Assembly: GCF_000383575.1 (NCBI RefSeq)
Contig: NZ_KB911579.1
Span: 4,239,424 to 4,303,423 of the forward strand
Origin: Salinispora oceanensis
GTDB lineage: Bacteria > Actinomycetota > Actinomycetes > Mycobacteriales > Micromonosporaceae
Direction of reading: 5' to 3'
Length of the DNA stretch: 64,000 bases
The notes under the pieces were generated by a model. It searched no databases. It had not been told where the DNA came from and saw nothing but the letters and a program-made list of their open reading frames with translations. The stretch's first letter is position 1. Each line of letters begins with the position of its first letter. Made by a program: the position numbers and the translations under genes. Below, piece after piece: positions 9,447-17,253 of this stretch.

Positions 9447-9484
9447 CCCTGTGGTTCCGGGCGGGTTCCCGCCCGGAACAGGGG
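9447..9484 (+). terminator. Strong Rho-independent-type hairpin after the 9102 gene
   Basis: CCTGTGGTTCCGGGCGGG pairs with CCCGCCCGGAACAGG around a 2-nt loop, immediately after the TGA. There is no U-tract, as is common in actinomycetes. Confidence 0.75.
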
Positions 9485-9531
9485 GGTCAAATTTCAGCCG
9501 GCGTTGACACGCCGTTGGGCGAGTCACCGCC

Positions 9532-9716
9532 GGCCGTGGTGGGGATGCGGCGCGGCGGATGCGGGGCCGCCCCTCCGGCCGCAAGGGTGCTCCGCATCGC
9601 TGCGCGACGGCCCTGCGGGCCACCCTTGACCCCGGAGCCTCTGCGACCCCTCGGGCCGGCGTTGCCGGCAGGCGGGGGCCTGCCCGTGATGCGCGCGCCG
9701 CATCCCCACCACGGCC
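9532..9716. repeat. 185-bp structured element with perfect 23-bp terminal inverted repeats
   Basis: The left arm (9532-9554, beginning GGCCGTGGTGGGGATGCGG) and right arm (9694-9716, ending CATCCCCACCACGGCC) are exact reverse complements. The interior is extremely GC-rich and contains further complementary pairs, for example AAGGGTG with CACCCTT and GCCGGCGTTGCCGGC. The whole unit could fold into a branched cruciform. No protein frame in it looks real. It could be a MITE/REP-type element or a structured RNA. Confidence 0.7.
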
Positions 9717-9793
9717 TCGTCGCGCGACGAGGCGTTCCGGCGCTCGAACGAGTCGTCAAGGTGAGCTTGACGCGGTAAAGCCTGGCGGTTCGC

Positions 9794-10291
9794 TCAACGG
9801 GGCGGATCGACGTTAGTGAGCTCGACGTCTAGCAGATCGGCTGCCGCCTCGACGGTGGCCACGAACTCTTCCGGTGGGATCCTGGCGACGAAGACCTTGC
9901 CCAGGTCCTCTGGAAAGGGATGGTCTGCCCGCCAGAACGCGAAGACGATCACCAGGTCCTCTTCGAGGTAGGCGTACTTGAAGACGTTGTCGACGGTCTC
10001 GCCCCACTGCATGAACCAGAACTGCTCCCGAAACTGCGTCTCGTCTGCGTGGAGCAGCCGGAAGATCTCCTCCGGTGCGCGGCCCGGGAAGGGACAGGGC
10101 TTGACGTCGCGTCGGCGCACCTGCGCCGCGCTCGACTGCACAGCGCGGATGAAGAACGGGAGGAAGGCCCAGTTGTCCTCGGTGGTCAGCCTTTTGCCAC
10201 CCGCCCACAAGTCGACGACGCGGAGTTGGTCCGGCTCGACCTCGCCGATCTCCACCGCGAACGTGGCCCGGTCTCCGAAGCGTCGTGCCAT
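9794..10291 (-). CDS. Immunity-like protein (resembles the Imm42 pattern)
   Basis: A 165-aa protein beginning MARRFGDRATFAVEIGEVE, containing VVDLWAGGKRLTTEDN and ending in an alternating hydrophobic/acidic tail. An early GD-x-x-x-FAVE followed by an LW-x-GG-x-R-x-TxxDN pattern is reminiscent of the Imm42 family of polymorphic-toxin immunity proteins; this is by eye only. The start at 10291 is chosen because ATG overlaps the TGA of the upstream gene (TGATG), which indicates translational coupling. The longer in-frame ATG at 10345 lies inside that gene. No cognate toxin is visible nearby. Confidence 0.6.
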   Translation of the reverse strand: MARRFGDRATFAVEIGEVEPDQLRVVDLWAGGKRLTTEDNWAFLPFFIRAVQSSAAQVRRRDVKPCPFPGRAPEEIFRLLHADETQFREQFWFMQWGETVDNVFKYAYLEEDLVIVFAFWRADHPFPEDLGKVFVARIPPEEFVATVEAAADLLDVELTNVDPPR

Positions 10292-10605
10292 CAGTCCACG
10301 GGCGCAGTCATATGGAATGCCGTGCCTGGCTTTTTGGGTTGCCATCCCTCGGCCAATGCCTTCCGGACAATCGCAGCGACCGCCGACGGGAGAACGGGCG
10401 GTGCCGACCCGCCAATCCAGTTGCTTGGATGGTCCTGAGGCATGCCGACCAGCAACACCCTGCCCTTGTAGTCGACCTGTTCTACAGCGACAGTGAGCGG
10501 TCGCTCACATAGCCCTTGGGCATAGGTTGGTCTGCCGCGCACTCGCCACCTGTAGGTGACCCCGTCAATCGTGATGAGCCGAGAGCCCTTCTTGACCAAC
10601 GCCAT
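10291..10605 (-). CDS. Hypothetical protein coupled to the immunity-like gene
   Basis: A 104-aa protein starting at ATG 10605 after a GAAGGG ribosome binding site. It begins MALVKKGSRLITIDGVTYRW and contains VEQVDYKGRVLLVGMPQDH, with a predicted beta-rich N-terminal half, and AVAAIVRKALAEGWQP near the end. Such short beta-strand proteins often accompany toxin-immunity cargo, but I do not recognise the family. The stop overlaps the start of the next gene by one base. Upstream in-frame ATGs exist (to 10704) but lack ribosome binding sites. Confidence 0.6.
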   Translation of the reverse strand: MALVKKGSRLITIDGVTYRWRVRGRPTYAQGLCERPLTVAVEQVDYKGRVLLVGMPQDHPSNWIGGSAPPVLPSAVAAIVRKALAEGWQPKKPGTAFHMTAPVD

Positions 10606-10797
10606 GACGACCCTTCTCAACGTCAGATGACCGTGCCCGAAGCAGCGATCAGTATGGGGCAGCGAGGAACGCCCGACTGGCAAGGCAGACACGCTGCGTG
10701 CCACCTGACCTCAGATTGTCGCTACTCCGAGTGTAAATCAACGCGATTCCCAAGCTGAGAGTGCGCGACCGCCCCGCCAGGGTCAGGGCTCCGGCGG

Positions 10798-11295
10798 GTG
10801 GTAGAACGAGACGTGGAGATCGCGCGGCTCAGCCAGGCGTTGGATGACATCTTCGACGGCGCGATCGTGCACCACGGGTACACCGACTACATCCGCGACT
10901 ACGAAGTCATCGTCTATGTCACCGCAGACCCGCGTACCGGCATCCCACCGATCCACCTCCGCTACCTCTTCAAGTACTGCGTCTCCGCCGAGGTGCAGAC
11001 GGCGGTGAGTCCCGATACCTGGCGTTGCTCGCTCGACGAGCGACTGACCGACCGGGAGATCGATCCGGACCTGGATGGCTTCGTGTGGGCAGTGCGCTGG
11101 CAGCCGCTCTACCCAGGTGCGGAGGTGGTGGCGGACTCCGAGCGCGCGCGGTCGTGGGCTGACAAGATCGGCATTCCCTTTCACGAGGTCCGCTTCGAGA
11201 TGAACGCTCACGCCATCACCCTCGTCTTCAGCGACCTTGACGTGACGGAGGTGGGGGAGGGCTATGCGCCCTTCACAGTCATCGAGGACGACTGA
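10798..11295 (+). CDS. YxiG-like family hypothetical protein
   Basis: A 165-aa protein. Its motifs HHGYTDYIRDYEVIVYVTAD, LRYLFKYCVSAEV and FVWAVRWQPLYPGAEVVAD match, from memory, the actinobacterial YxiG-like proteins, a small family of unknown function that often sits near toxin-immunity genes. The start is taken as GTG 10798; no good ribosome binding site is seen. It stands alone on the plus strand between two minus-strand cargo genes and the second att-like repeat. Confidence 0.65.
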   Translation: MVERDVEIARLSQALDDIFDGAIVHHGYTDYIRDYEVIVYVTADPRTGIPPIHLRYLFKYCVSAEVQTAVSPDTWRCSLDERLTDREIDPDLDGFVWAVRWQPLYPGAEVVADSERARSWADKIGIPFHEVRFEMNAHAITLVFSDLDVTEVGEGYAPFTVIEDD

Positions 11296-11446
11296 CGCGA
11301 GGAATCTGCCACTCGCGTGGGTGACTAACTGGGTGACGATCGGGTCGAACGCCAGCGGACGAGCAGGGATACTGATGGACGGTTCCAGCAGTTCAACGTC
11401 CACGAAACGGCATGGCCAGAGCCCCGTGTTGGTTGCCTGGGGGCAT

Positions 11447-11482
11447 GGGGTCGTCGGTTCGAATCCGGCCGCCCCGACGCAG
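11447..11482 (+). repeat. att-like tRNA 3'-end repeat, copy 2
   Basis: Copy 2 of the 36-bp repeat at 7376-7411, with a T-arm and CCCCGAC acceptor-like end. As with copy 1, a terminator and the 3' end of a tyrosine integrase follow, 69 bp away. The two copies bound a 4.07-kb segment holding the truncated integrase and the small cargo genes, which is the layout of tandem integration at one tRNA site. Confidence 0.75.
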
Positions 11483-11485
11483 GTC

Positions 11486-11517
11486 AGAGGCCATCCGGGA
11501 TCTTCCGGATGGCCTCT
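11486..11517 (-). terminator. Terminator hairpin beyond the second integrase remnant
   Basis: AGAGGCCATCCGG and CCGGATGGCCTCT form a perfect 13-bp stem with a 6-nt loop, followed by TTTC on the plus strand. It occupies the same position relative to the att-like repeat as the hairpin at 7415. Confidence 0.7.
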
Positions 11518-11551
11518 TTCGATTTTGTACAGCAGCGAAGTACAGCAACGG

Positions 11552-12207
11552 TCATTGGTCGAGTCTCTGACCGAGCTTTCGCAGGGCTTCCCGGGTGGCC
11601 TTGGATGAGACCTGGCTGTAGATCTCCATCGTGATGGAGAAGTCGGTGTGCCTGAGGATCGCCATCGCGACCCGGGGGTGCACGTCCAGGTCGACCAGGA
11701 GCGAGTCGCATGTACGCCGTGCGTCGTGGACGGTGATCTTCGGGACGTCGGGGCGAGCGATGCGGCTGTCGTAGGAGCGGTTGAAGTTTCGTGGCTCGAC
11801 GGGCAGTCCGAAGCGGGTCGTGAAGATCATGCCCGTGTCATGCCATGCCTCGCCGGCTTTCTCCTGGGCGGCCTCCTGTTGCTGGTCGCGGTGTCGTAGC
11901 GCGGTAACGCAGATCGCCGGTAACGGTAGGGGAGCGTCGGACTCCTCAGTCTTGGTAGCGCGGTGCAGCAATTTCCCGCGTACCCGCTGGAGTTGCTTGT
12001 CGACGGTGAGGCCGATGTCTTCGTTGTCGCGGCAGTGCTCGCAGTGCGCCTCGCCCTGTGGAGGGCAAGGCTTGTTCCAGCCGTCCCACTCGATGTGCTC
12101 CCAGGCGAGGCCCAGGACTTCGCCCTGGCGGAGTCCGAGCACGAGGACCAGGACGTAGGCGGCGTAGAGGTAGTCGTTCCCGTCGCGGGACGATTCGAGG
12201 AACGCCC
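11552..12207 (-). pseudogene. Tyrosine integrase, C-terminal catalytic half
   Basis: About 218 residues: an AFLESSRDGNDYLYAAYVL segment, LGLRQGEVLGLAWEHI (box I Arg), a Cys/His insert (CPPQGEAHCEHC), ITVHDARRTCDSLL (box II, with RRT in the place of RHT), ILRHTDFSITMEIYSQV (His and catalytic Tyr). Upstream of 12207 the homology stops abruptly in transposase-derived sequence, so the N-terminal half is gone. About 185 bp of this gene (12021-12207) is nearly identical to the integrase remnant at 15748-15935, with several substitutions, so the two derive from related but distinct elements. Confidence 0.8.
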
Positions 12208-12221
12208 GACGGCGGCGGCCG

Positions 12222-12674
12222 GCACAGCCTCCTGATCCGCCGCAACACCAGCACCGGTGAGCTGGCCTTCTATCGCTGCTGGACCCGCAACCGGCCACCC
12301 TCGCCCAGCTTGTGCGGGTCGCGGGCATCCGCTGGAGCATCGAGGAGAGCTTCCAGGCCGCCAAGGGCCAGATCGGCCTGGACCAGCACTAGGTTCGCCG
12401 CTGGGACTCCTGGCACCGGTTCACCACCCTCGCCCTGGCCGCCCTCGCCGTCCTGGCCATCTGCGCCGCCGACGCGACCGACGACGACCCGACCGACATC
12501 GGACTGATCAAGCTGACCGCCAACGAGATCCGCCGCCTGATCAACGCCTGCATCATCCGCCCGATCAATGACCTCGCCCACCGTTTGCACTGGTCAGGCT
12601 GGCGACGACGACATCAAGCCCGAGCCCGACGAGCCCACTACACACGCCACCTCAACCTCGAACTTCAGCCATGA
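12222..12674 (+). pseudogene. IS701-family-like transposase remnant, C-terminal part
   Basis: The first frame reads LLIRRNTSTGELAFYRCW. A frameshift near 12290 is needed to continue with VRVAGIRWSIEESFQAAKG and IGLDQH, then an in-frame TAG (12391-12393), then VRRWDSWHRFTTLALAALAV. This series is typical of the DDE transposases of the IS701 group (W-x-x-EE-x-FQ-x-x-K-x-x-x-G-LD-x-HQVR-x-W-x-SWHR). Frameshift, nonsense codon and missing N-terminus make it inactive. It abuts the truncated integrase, so it may have caused that break. Confidence 0.8.
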
Positions 12675-12758
12675 TCTCGAACAGCGGCTGCCGTTTTAGC
12701 TGGTCGTCGGTCAGGTGACGGTGTTGGGTTGAGCGGCAGTTGCCGCTACGCTCCCTCC

Positions 12759-13265
12759 GTGGAAACGGTCCGCGTCTACGCCCCTCGATCGAGGCTGCTG
12801 CTTCTGTTGCTCGTCTCCGCCGGCTTCGTGTCAGGGAGTCTGTGGATGGCTTCGTTCGGTGGGGTCATCGGCATTGTCATCGCCATGGCCGGCGTTGGGT
12901 TCTTCGGCCTGGCCGGTGTCTACTTCTTGCTCGAACTGATCTATCGGCGGCCGTCCCTGCAGGTTGACCCGGAGGGCATCACCGACCGGGCGTCACTGGC
13001 CTCGGCTGGCCGGCTCGGTTGGCGTGAGATCGGCGCTGTGAGGATCCACTCCGTCGCGGGGCAACGGATGCTGGCGATCCTGCCGCTTGACCCCGATGCT
13101 GTAGTTGCCCGATCCGGGTTCGTGCGCCGCGCCTTCCTACGGATGAACCGCGCAGCCGGCTTCCCGCCGGTTAACTTGCCAGAGTCCGCCCTGCCGTACT
13201 CCTTGGAGGCGCTCGTCAACGAGATGCGCCGGCATAACCCCGATCTTCAGGCGTCCGCCGATTAA
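12759..13265 (+). CDS. STM3941-like small membrane protein
   Basis: A 168-aa protein with two N-terminal membrane helices (LLLLLLVSAGFVSGSLWM and GVIGIVIAMAGVGFFGLAGV), then a cytoplasmic PH-like domain: RRPSLQVDPEGITDRASL, then LGWREIGAVRIHSVAG. This layout is that of the STM3941 family (function unknown). GTG 12759 is preferred because the residues before it (from 12729) lack similarity to the family start. It is flanked by mobile-element debris and is probably a passenger. Confidence 0.7.
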   Translation: METVRVYAPRSRLLLLLLVSAGFVSGSLWMASFGGVIGIVIAMAGVGFFGLAGVYFLLELIYRRPSLQVDPEGITDRASLASAGRLGWREIGAVRIHSVAGQRMLAILPLDPDAVVARSGFVRRAFLRMNRAAGFPPVNLPESALPYSLEALVNEMRRHNPDLQASAD

Positions 13266-13349
13266 GCACGCCACAACGACACCGCCGGCCGGGGTAGATC
13301 TCGTCAACAACGTCAAGGTGACCGGGTACGAGCAGGTCGACAGCACATC

Positions 13350-13457
13350 CGCTTCGGCAGGCTGCGATGGTCCGACATCGACATCGACATCGACATCCTG
13401 ACCATCGCACACAACCGCACCACCGCCGGCTACCACGTCGCCGAAGGCCAACCGTAA
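13350..13457 (+). pseudogene. Short tyrosine-integrase remnant
   Basis: A 35-codon fragment, RFGRLRWSDIDIDIDILTIA then NRTTAGYHVAEGQP and a stop. It matches the box I region of actinobacterial integrases (LRWSDID...LTVxHNR...V.EGQPK). The GACATC unit is repeated four times, a small tandem expansion. Nothing else of the gene remains. Confidence 0.55.
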
Positions 13458-13656
13458 ACCCGGCCGGGCGGAACCCAGCGCTACCACGCCCGCGCCCCAC
13501 GGACATAGCGGTATGTGCGTACCGCTGGTGTGGTGCGCAACAACGCTCTGGGCGGCGGCGGTACGGATCGCGGTGCGCCCCGGCTGGAGCCTCGGCTAAG
13601 CAGTCGATCAGCTCGGCGAGGAATCACGTCGGCTGGAGCGACTCGGCTGCGGTGAC

Positions 13657-13970
13657 ATGGGGCTGGGTGAGCGCCTGCGAGGGGTCTACGCCGCCCTGGA
13701 CACCCTGCCCGCGGCCGCGCTGCGGGTGGTGTCGATGGCTCGGGGACGCGGTCCCGGCGCGACCCTGCTGGCCACCCGGATGCGCCTGCCCCTCCGCCGC
13801 GCCGAGGACGTACTCGAGGCGCTGGTAGATGCCGGCCTGCTCATCGGCAGCGCCACTCCCGGCAGCTACCGGATGCCCCTACTGCTCCGTTTGTCGCCAC
13901 CGAGATGGCCGAGCAGCACGCCGTCCCGCTGCGTTTCCGCCACAACCCGATGGTCGTCACGGCCAACTGA
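13657..13970 (+). pseudogene. AfsR/SARP-type NB-ARC regulator remnant (winged-helix end)
   Basis: The frame reads LPLRRAEDVLEALVDAGLL, then GSYRMPLLLRL, which is the winged-helix segment that follows the NB-ARC domain in AfsR-like regulators (LV-x-A-x-LL ... G-x-YR-x-x-x-LLR-x-FA-x-E). A 1-nt loss near 13895 shifts the frame; the other frame continues FATEMAEQHAVPLRFRHNP and ends at TGA 13970. No N-terminal part is present. Confidence 0.55.
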
Positions 13971-14013
13971 CGGCGGGAACGACGTGTGCCCGTCGAGAAC
14001 GTGTCGCCGCCGC

Positions 14014-15342
14014 TCAGTCCACCTGGTTCGCGCTCGGCGAGCCCGCTCCGGTCGCCACCGGCGCGACCCGATCGGCCCCGGCCGCCGGTACGGATTCGCC
14101 CTGCGGAGCGCGGCCGAGCAGCTTCTTGTTGACCGCGACCACCAGCGGGCAGACCAGACCGGCGGCGGCCATGAAGATCAACGCGCTGCGGCTGTCGAAC
14201 CGCTCCACCAGCCAGCCCGAGACGACCACCCCGGTGGAACTACCGACGGCGATCGACGACGCGATCCAGGCGAAGCCCTCGGTGGTCGCCGACCTGGGCA
14301 CCACGTTGGACAGCACCGAGTAGATGCCGATCAGGGTAGGCGTGATCGCCAGACCCGCGATCACCGCGAACGGCACCATCCACCAGAACGACCCGGCGAA
14401 GACCAGCGGCACGGTACCGACGCCCAGCAGGGTCGCGGTGCCGGTCAGCCGCCGGACCAGCGGCGCCTTCCAGGTGATGCCGCCGTAGAGCAGACCGGCG
14501 ACCATCCCACCGAGAATCGTCAGGCCGATCAGGATCCCGCCGAGGCTGCGGTTGCCCTGTTCGTCGGCGAAGGCGACCAGGGACACGTTGCTGGCGCCCA
14601 GCCAGCAGCCGAGCGTCAGACAGACCAGCAGCAGCGCCCGCAGGCCCGGCTCGGCGATCGCCCCCCTCTTCGGACCGTCGCTGGCCGCTGCCAGCGGCGG
14701 CTGCGTGGAGCGCTGAAATGCCAGTGCGACCCAGCCGACCAGCACCATGCCGAGAATGACCAACATACCGGCGCTCGGGGCGAGGTAGCCGGCGAGCAGC
14801 GTGACGATGACCGGCCCGGTCAGGTAGATGATGTCGTCGATCGACGCCTCGAGGGCGTACGCCGTCGCCTGCCGCGGGGTGCCACCGACCAGCGCCGCCC
14901 ACCGGGCCCGCACCAGCGAGCCAATCGGCAGACCCGAGCCACCGAACACCGCGGCGGTCACGAACAGCGTCCACAACGGCGCACCGGACCGGGTCAGTAC
15001 CACCAGGACGATGATGCTGCCGGCGTGGGCGACCAACGAGGTGAGGATCAACCACTGCTGGCCGCGCCGGTCCGCCAAGCGCCCTAGCGCCGGCACCGCC
15101 ACCGCGTTGGACAGGGTCACCACCGAGCTGATGGCACCGGCGATGGCGTACGAGCCGGTGGTGGCCAGCACCATGAGCATGGCAGCCAGTGCGCGCATCG
15201 AGATGGGGAAGCGACCGATCATGGCGGCGACGACAAACCGGGGCGCCCCGCGGATCGCCAACAGCTCCCGGTACGCGTGCAGGGACTTACCGATGCCGCT
15301 CTTCACTGCCGATGCTCCGTTCGCCGTCGCGTGCCCGGGCAC
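14014..15342 (-). CDS. MFS transporter, 12 TM type
   Basis: A 442-aa protein with about 12 hydrophobic segments and the loop-2 signature ALGRLADRRGQQWLIL typical of major facilitator exporters. A second conserved loop (SLVRARWAALVGGTPRQ) and EASIDDIIYLTGP resemble drug or sugar efflux MFS proteins of actinomycetes. The ATG at 15342 is followed by a charged N-terminal tail of about 30 residues. It is flanked by integrase debris and may have been carried in with it. The substrate cannot be deduced. Confidence 0.85.
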   Translation of the reverse strand: MPGHATANGASAVKSGIGKSLHAYRELLAIRGAPRFVVAAMIGRFPISMRALAAMLMVLATTGSYAIAGAISSVVTLSNAVAVPALGRLADRRGQQWLILTSLVAHAGSIIVLVVLTRSGAPLWTLFVTAAVFGGSGLPIGSLVRARWAALVGGTPRQATAYALEASIDDIIYLTGPVIVTLLAGYLAPSAGMLVILGMVLVGWVALAFQRSTQPPLAAASDGPKRGAIAEPGLRALLLVCLTLGCWLGASNVSLVAFADEQGNRSLGGILIGLTILGGMVAGLLYGGITWKAPLVRRLTGTATLLGVGTVPLVFAGSFWWMVPFAVIAGLAITPTLIGIYSVLSNVVPRSATTEGFAWIASSIAVGSSTGVVVSGWLVERFDSRSALIFMAAAGLVCPLVVAVNKKLLGRAPQGESVPAAGADRVAPVATGAGSPSANQVD

Positions 15343-15399
15343 ACGCTGCTCGTCGCCGTCCCCGACCGGTGGCGAAACATGGCCGACACCCGCCGCCGG

Positions 15400-15747
15400 T
15401 CAGCCCATTGCGGGAGAATGCCGCAGTGCCGCGACCGCCGCCCTCGCGGCCACGTGCAGTAACGGCCCGGTGCGCGCCTCGATGTCCGCGACCCTGGCGT
15501 CCCACAACTGCTCCGGCCGGTCATTCTGGCTGGCGGAGCCAGCCGATACAATCCGTTTTTCGCCCGTAGGTCCCGCATCATGGCGCGGGTCCGCAGCAGC
15601 AGCTGTTCCACCACCCGTTCGCAGGACACCACCGAGCGCGTCGTGACGTAGAAAGCGTCGTACAGCGCGACGTTGGAGTCGGTCGCCCGGCCGAGCGCCG
15701 GTCCGTCATTCGCGCGCAGCAGCGAGTCGTCGCTGGGTACGGGTTTC
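15400..15747 (-). pseudogene. Frameshifted C-terminal fragment of an unidentified gene
   Basis: One frame reads DSNVALYDAFYVTTRSVVSC and ERVVEQLLLRTRAMMRDLRA; after a shift near 15535 another frame reads LWDARVADIEARTGPLLHVA and ends at TGA 15402-15400. Together they look like one helical protein tail broken by a frameshift. It begins exactly where integrase homology stops. I do not recognise the family. Confidence 0.4.
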
Positions 15748-16550
15748 GTTGTCGCGGCAGTGCTCGCAGTGCGCCTCGCCATGTGGAGGGCAAGGCTTGT
15801 TCCAGCCGTCCCACTCGATGTGCTCCCAGGCGAGTCCGAGGACTTCGCCCTTGCGGAGTCCGAGCACGAGGACCAGGACGTAGGCGGCGTAGAGGTAGTC
15901 GTTCCCGTCGCGGGATGATTCGAGGAACGCGCGGGTCTGCTCACTGTTCCACGACTTGCCTTGCAGTTGCGGATCGGGGGCAGCTTCACCAGGGCTGCCA
16001 CGTTCTTGGCGAGCAGCTCCTCAACGACAGCCTGAGCGAGCGCCGAACGAAGAACAGCACGGATTCCCTTGACTGTCCGGGCCGAGGGAAGGTCCTGACA
16101 ACACCGACCCACCGCGCAGCACTTCTGTTTCTTTGGTGGCCGCCGTTCATCTTTTCCCTGGGTGCAGCACTGGCAGCTCTTCGCGACCTTGTTCAGCCAG
16201 GTTTGCACGTCCCGCACGGACAACCGGGCATCGAGGCGCTTGGTGCCGAGGCCAGGGACGATGTAGAGGCGGGACAACGTTTCGTAGGTGGCGTAGGTCA
16301 GCGGGGCGAGGTTCGGTTCCACGATCTCGGCTAGCCAGTACGTCATGTAGCTCGCCAACGTGGGGACGTTCGTGGCGATCGGTCCGGCCTTGGCCTGCTG
16401 GTGTAGCTGGACCCACTTGTCGTGTACCTCATCGCGGGTCTTGCCGTAGGCGTACTTGCGGGTGCGTTTGCCGTCCGGCTTGGTGACCCAGACTTAGGCG
16501 GCGAATCCGTTGCGGTACGGGAAGATCGAGCCTTCACCGTCAGGAAGAAC
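15748..16550 (-). pseudogene. Tyrosine integrase, N-terminal and central part, broken
   Basis: From about 16550 the frame reads GEGSIFPYRNGFAA, then TAA, then VWVTKPDGKRTRKYAYGKTR. In relatives a Tyr stands at this point (GFAAYVW), so this is a nonsense mutation. It continues with the SAM-like domain (LAEIVEPNLAPLTYATYETL, YIVPGLGTKRLDARLSVRDV) and LPSARTVKGIRAVLRSALAQ. After PPIRNCK the frame shifts, and AFLESSRDGNDYLYAAYVL plus LGLRKGEVLGLAWEHI follow. Homology ends at CRDNE near 15748. The last 185 bp are almost the same as 12021-12207. Confidence 0.8.
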
Positions 16551-17187
16551 TCGGATTGGCCGCGGGCGTCTCGGAGCGAAAGCTGTGGCCGAGTTGGGCG
16601 CCGAGGCCGAAGTAGTGGCGGAAGTTGTAGATCAGTGGATTCCAGGCGCTGGGGTCGACGTGGTCGGTGCCGGCCACGACGATACCGGCGTCGGCGTGCA
16701 CGGCGAGGACTTGGGCTTCGACGATGAGGAAGGCACCGCCGGTGGCGGTGTGGATCCGGCTGGTTCGGGCCTCCACCTGTAGCGGGCAGTCGGCGACCCG
16801 AGGCGGGTTTACGTGCAGTGAGTCCTGCGGGCGCAGGCCGGCGGCGGTGAACTTCGCAGGTTCGAAGCGAAACCGGTCGCGTTTGCTGGCCGGTACCGGC
16901 TGCCGGCCGGTCAGTGACGCGATACGTTCGACCGCCTGCCACTGGTGGGCGGCGGGTAGGTTGATGACCATCTCGGGACGTGCGGTGAGGTTGTGGCCGC
17001 TCTGCCCGTCGGGGCCGAGGCCGAGTACGACGGTGTGGCCCAGTGCCCATGCCGACGAAAGCGGTGCCAGGTTGGCACTGCCATCGTCGTTCTCGGTACT
17101 GAGCAGCACCACCGGGGTACCGAAATACAGGATCTTCGGGCTGATTGTCACGTGTGTGGCGGCAGCCGGGTCACTGAGGGTTGGCAT
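16540..17187 (-). CDS. Flavin reductase-like (split-barrel FMN-binding) protein
   Basis: A 215-aa protein from ATG 17187. Motifs: ILYFGTPVVLLSTENDDGSA, NLAPLSSAWALGHTVVLGLG and TARPEMVINLPAAHQW are typical of the FMN-binding split-barrel family of flavin reductases. Related proteins handle esters or FMN-dependent reduction of small molecules. The last few residues (AANPSSS) run into the integrase remnant and may be altered. It is transcribed divergently from the ArsR-type gene, with a palindrome between them, so it is the likely target of that regulator. Confidence 0.8.
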   Translation of the reverse strand: MPTLSDPAAATHVTISPKILYFGTPVVLLSTENDDGSANLAPLSSAWALGHTVVLGLGPDGQSGHNLTARPEMVINLPAAHQWQAVERIASLTGRQPVPASKRDRFRFEPAKFTAAGLRPQDSLHVNPPRVADCPLQVEARTSRIHTATGGAFLIVEAQVLAVHADAGIVVAGTDHVDPSAWNPLIYNFRHYFGLGAQLGHSFRSETPAANPSSS

Positions 17188-17205
17188 AGGTGTCGAGGCT
17201 AGGCC

Positions 17206-17217
17206 CGAAACGTTTCG
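17206..17217. promoter_or_regulatory. Palindromic operator in the flavin reductase/ArsR divergent promoter
   Basis: CGAAACGTTTCG is a perfect 12-bp palindrome in the 66-bp gap between the two start codons. A second half-site, CCGAAACGTCG, lies at about 17223-17233. Position and symmetry fit a binding site for the dimeric HTH regulator at 17254. Confidence 0.6.
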
Positions 17218-17253
17218 GTGGTCGCCGAAACGTCGTCGTGCCATGCTCGGGCG

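Noticed and set aside
9515..9816. Short Arg/Pro-rich frames in the 185-bp element
   Set aside because: The sequence is palindromic and GC-rich, giving frames in all directions without motifs or ribosome binding sites.
13657..15087. 476-aa plus-strand frame across the MFS gene
   Set aside because: After the AfsR-like fragment it becomes a Gly/Gln/Arg-rich antisense of the MFS transporter.
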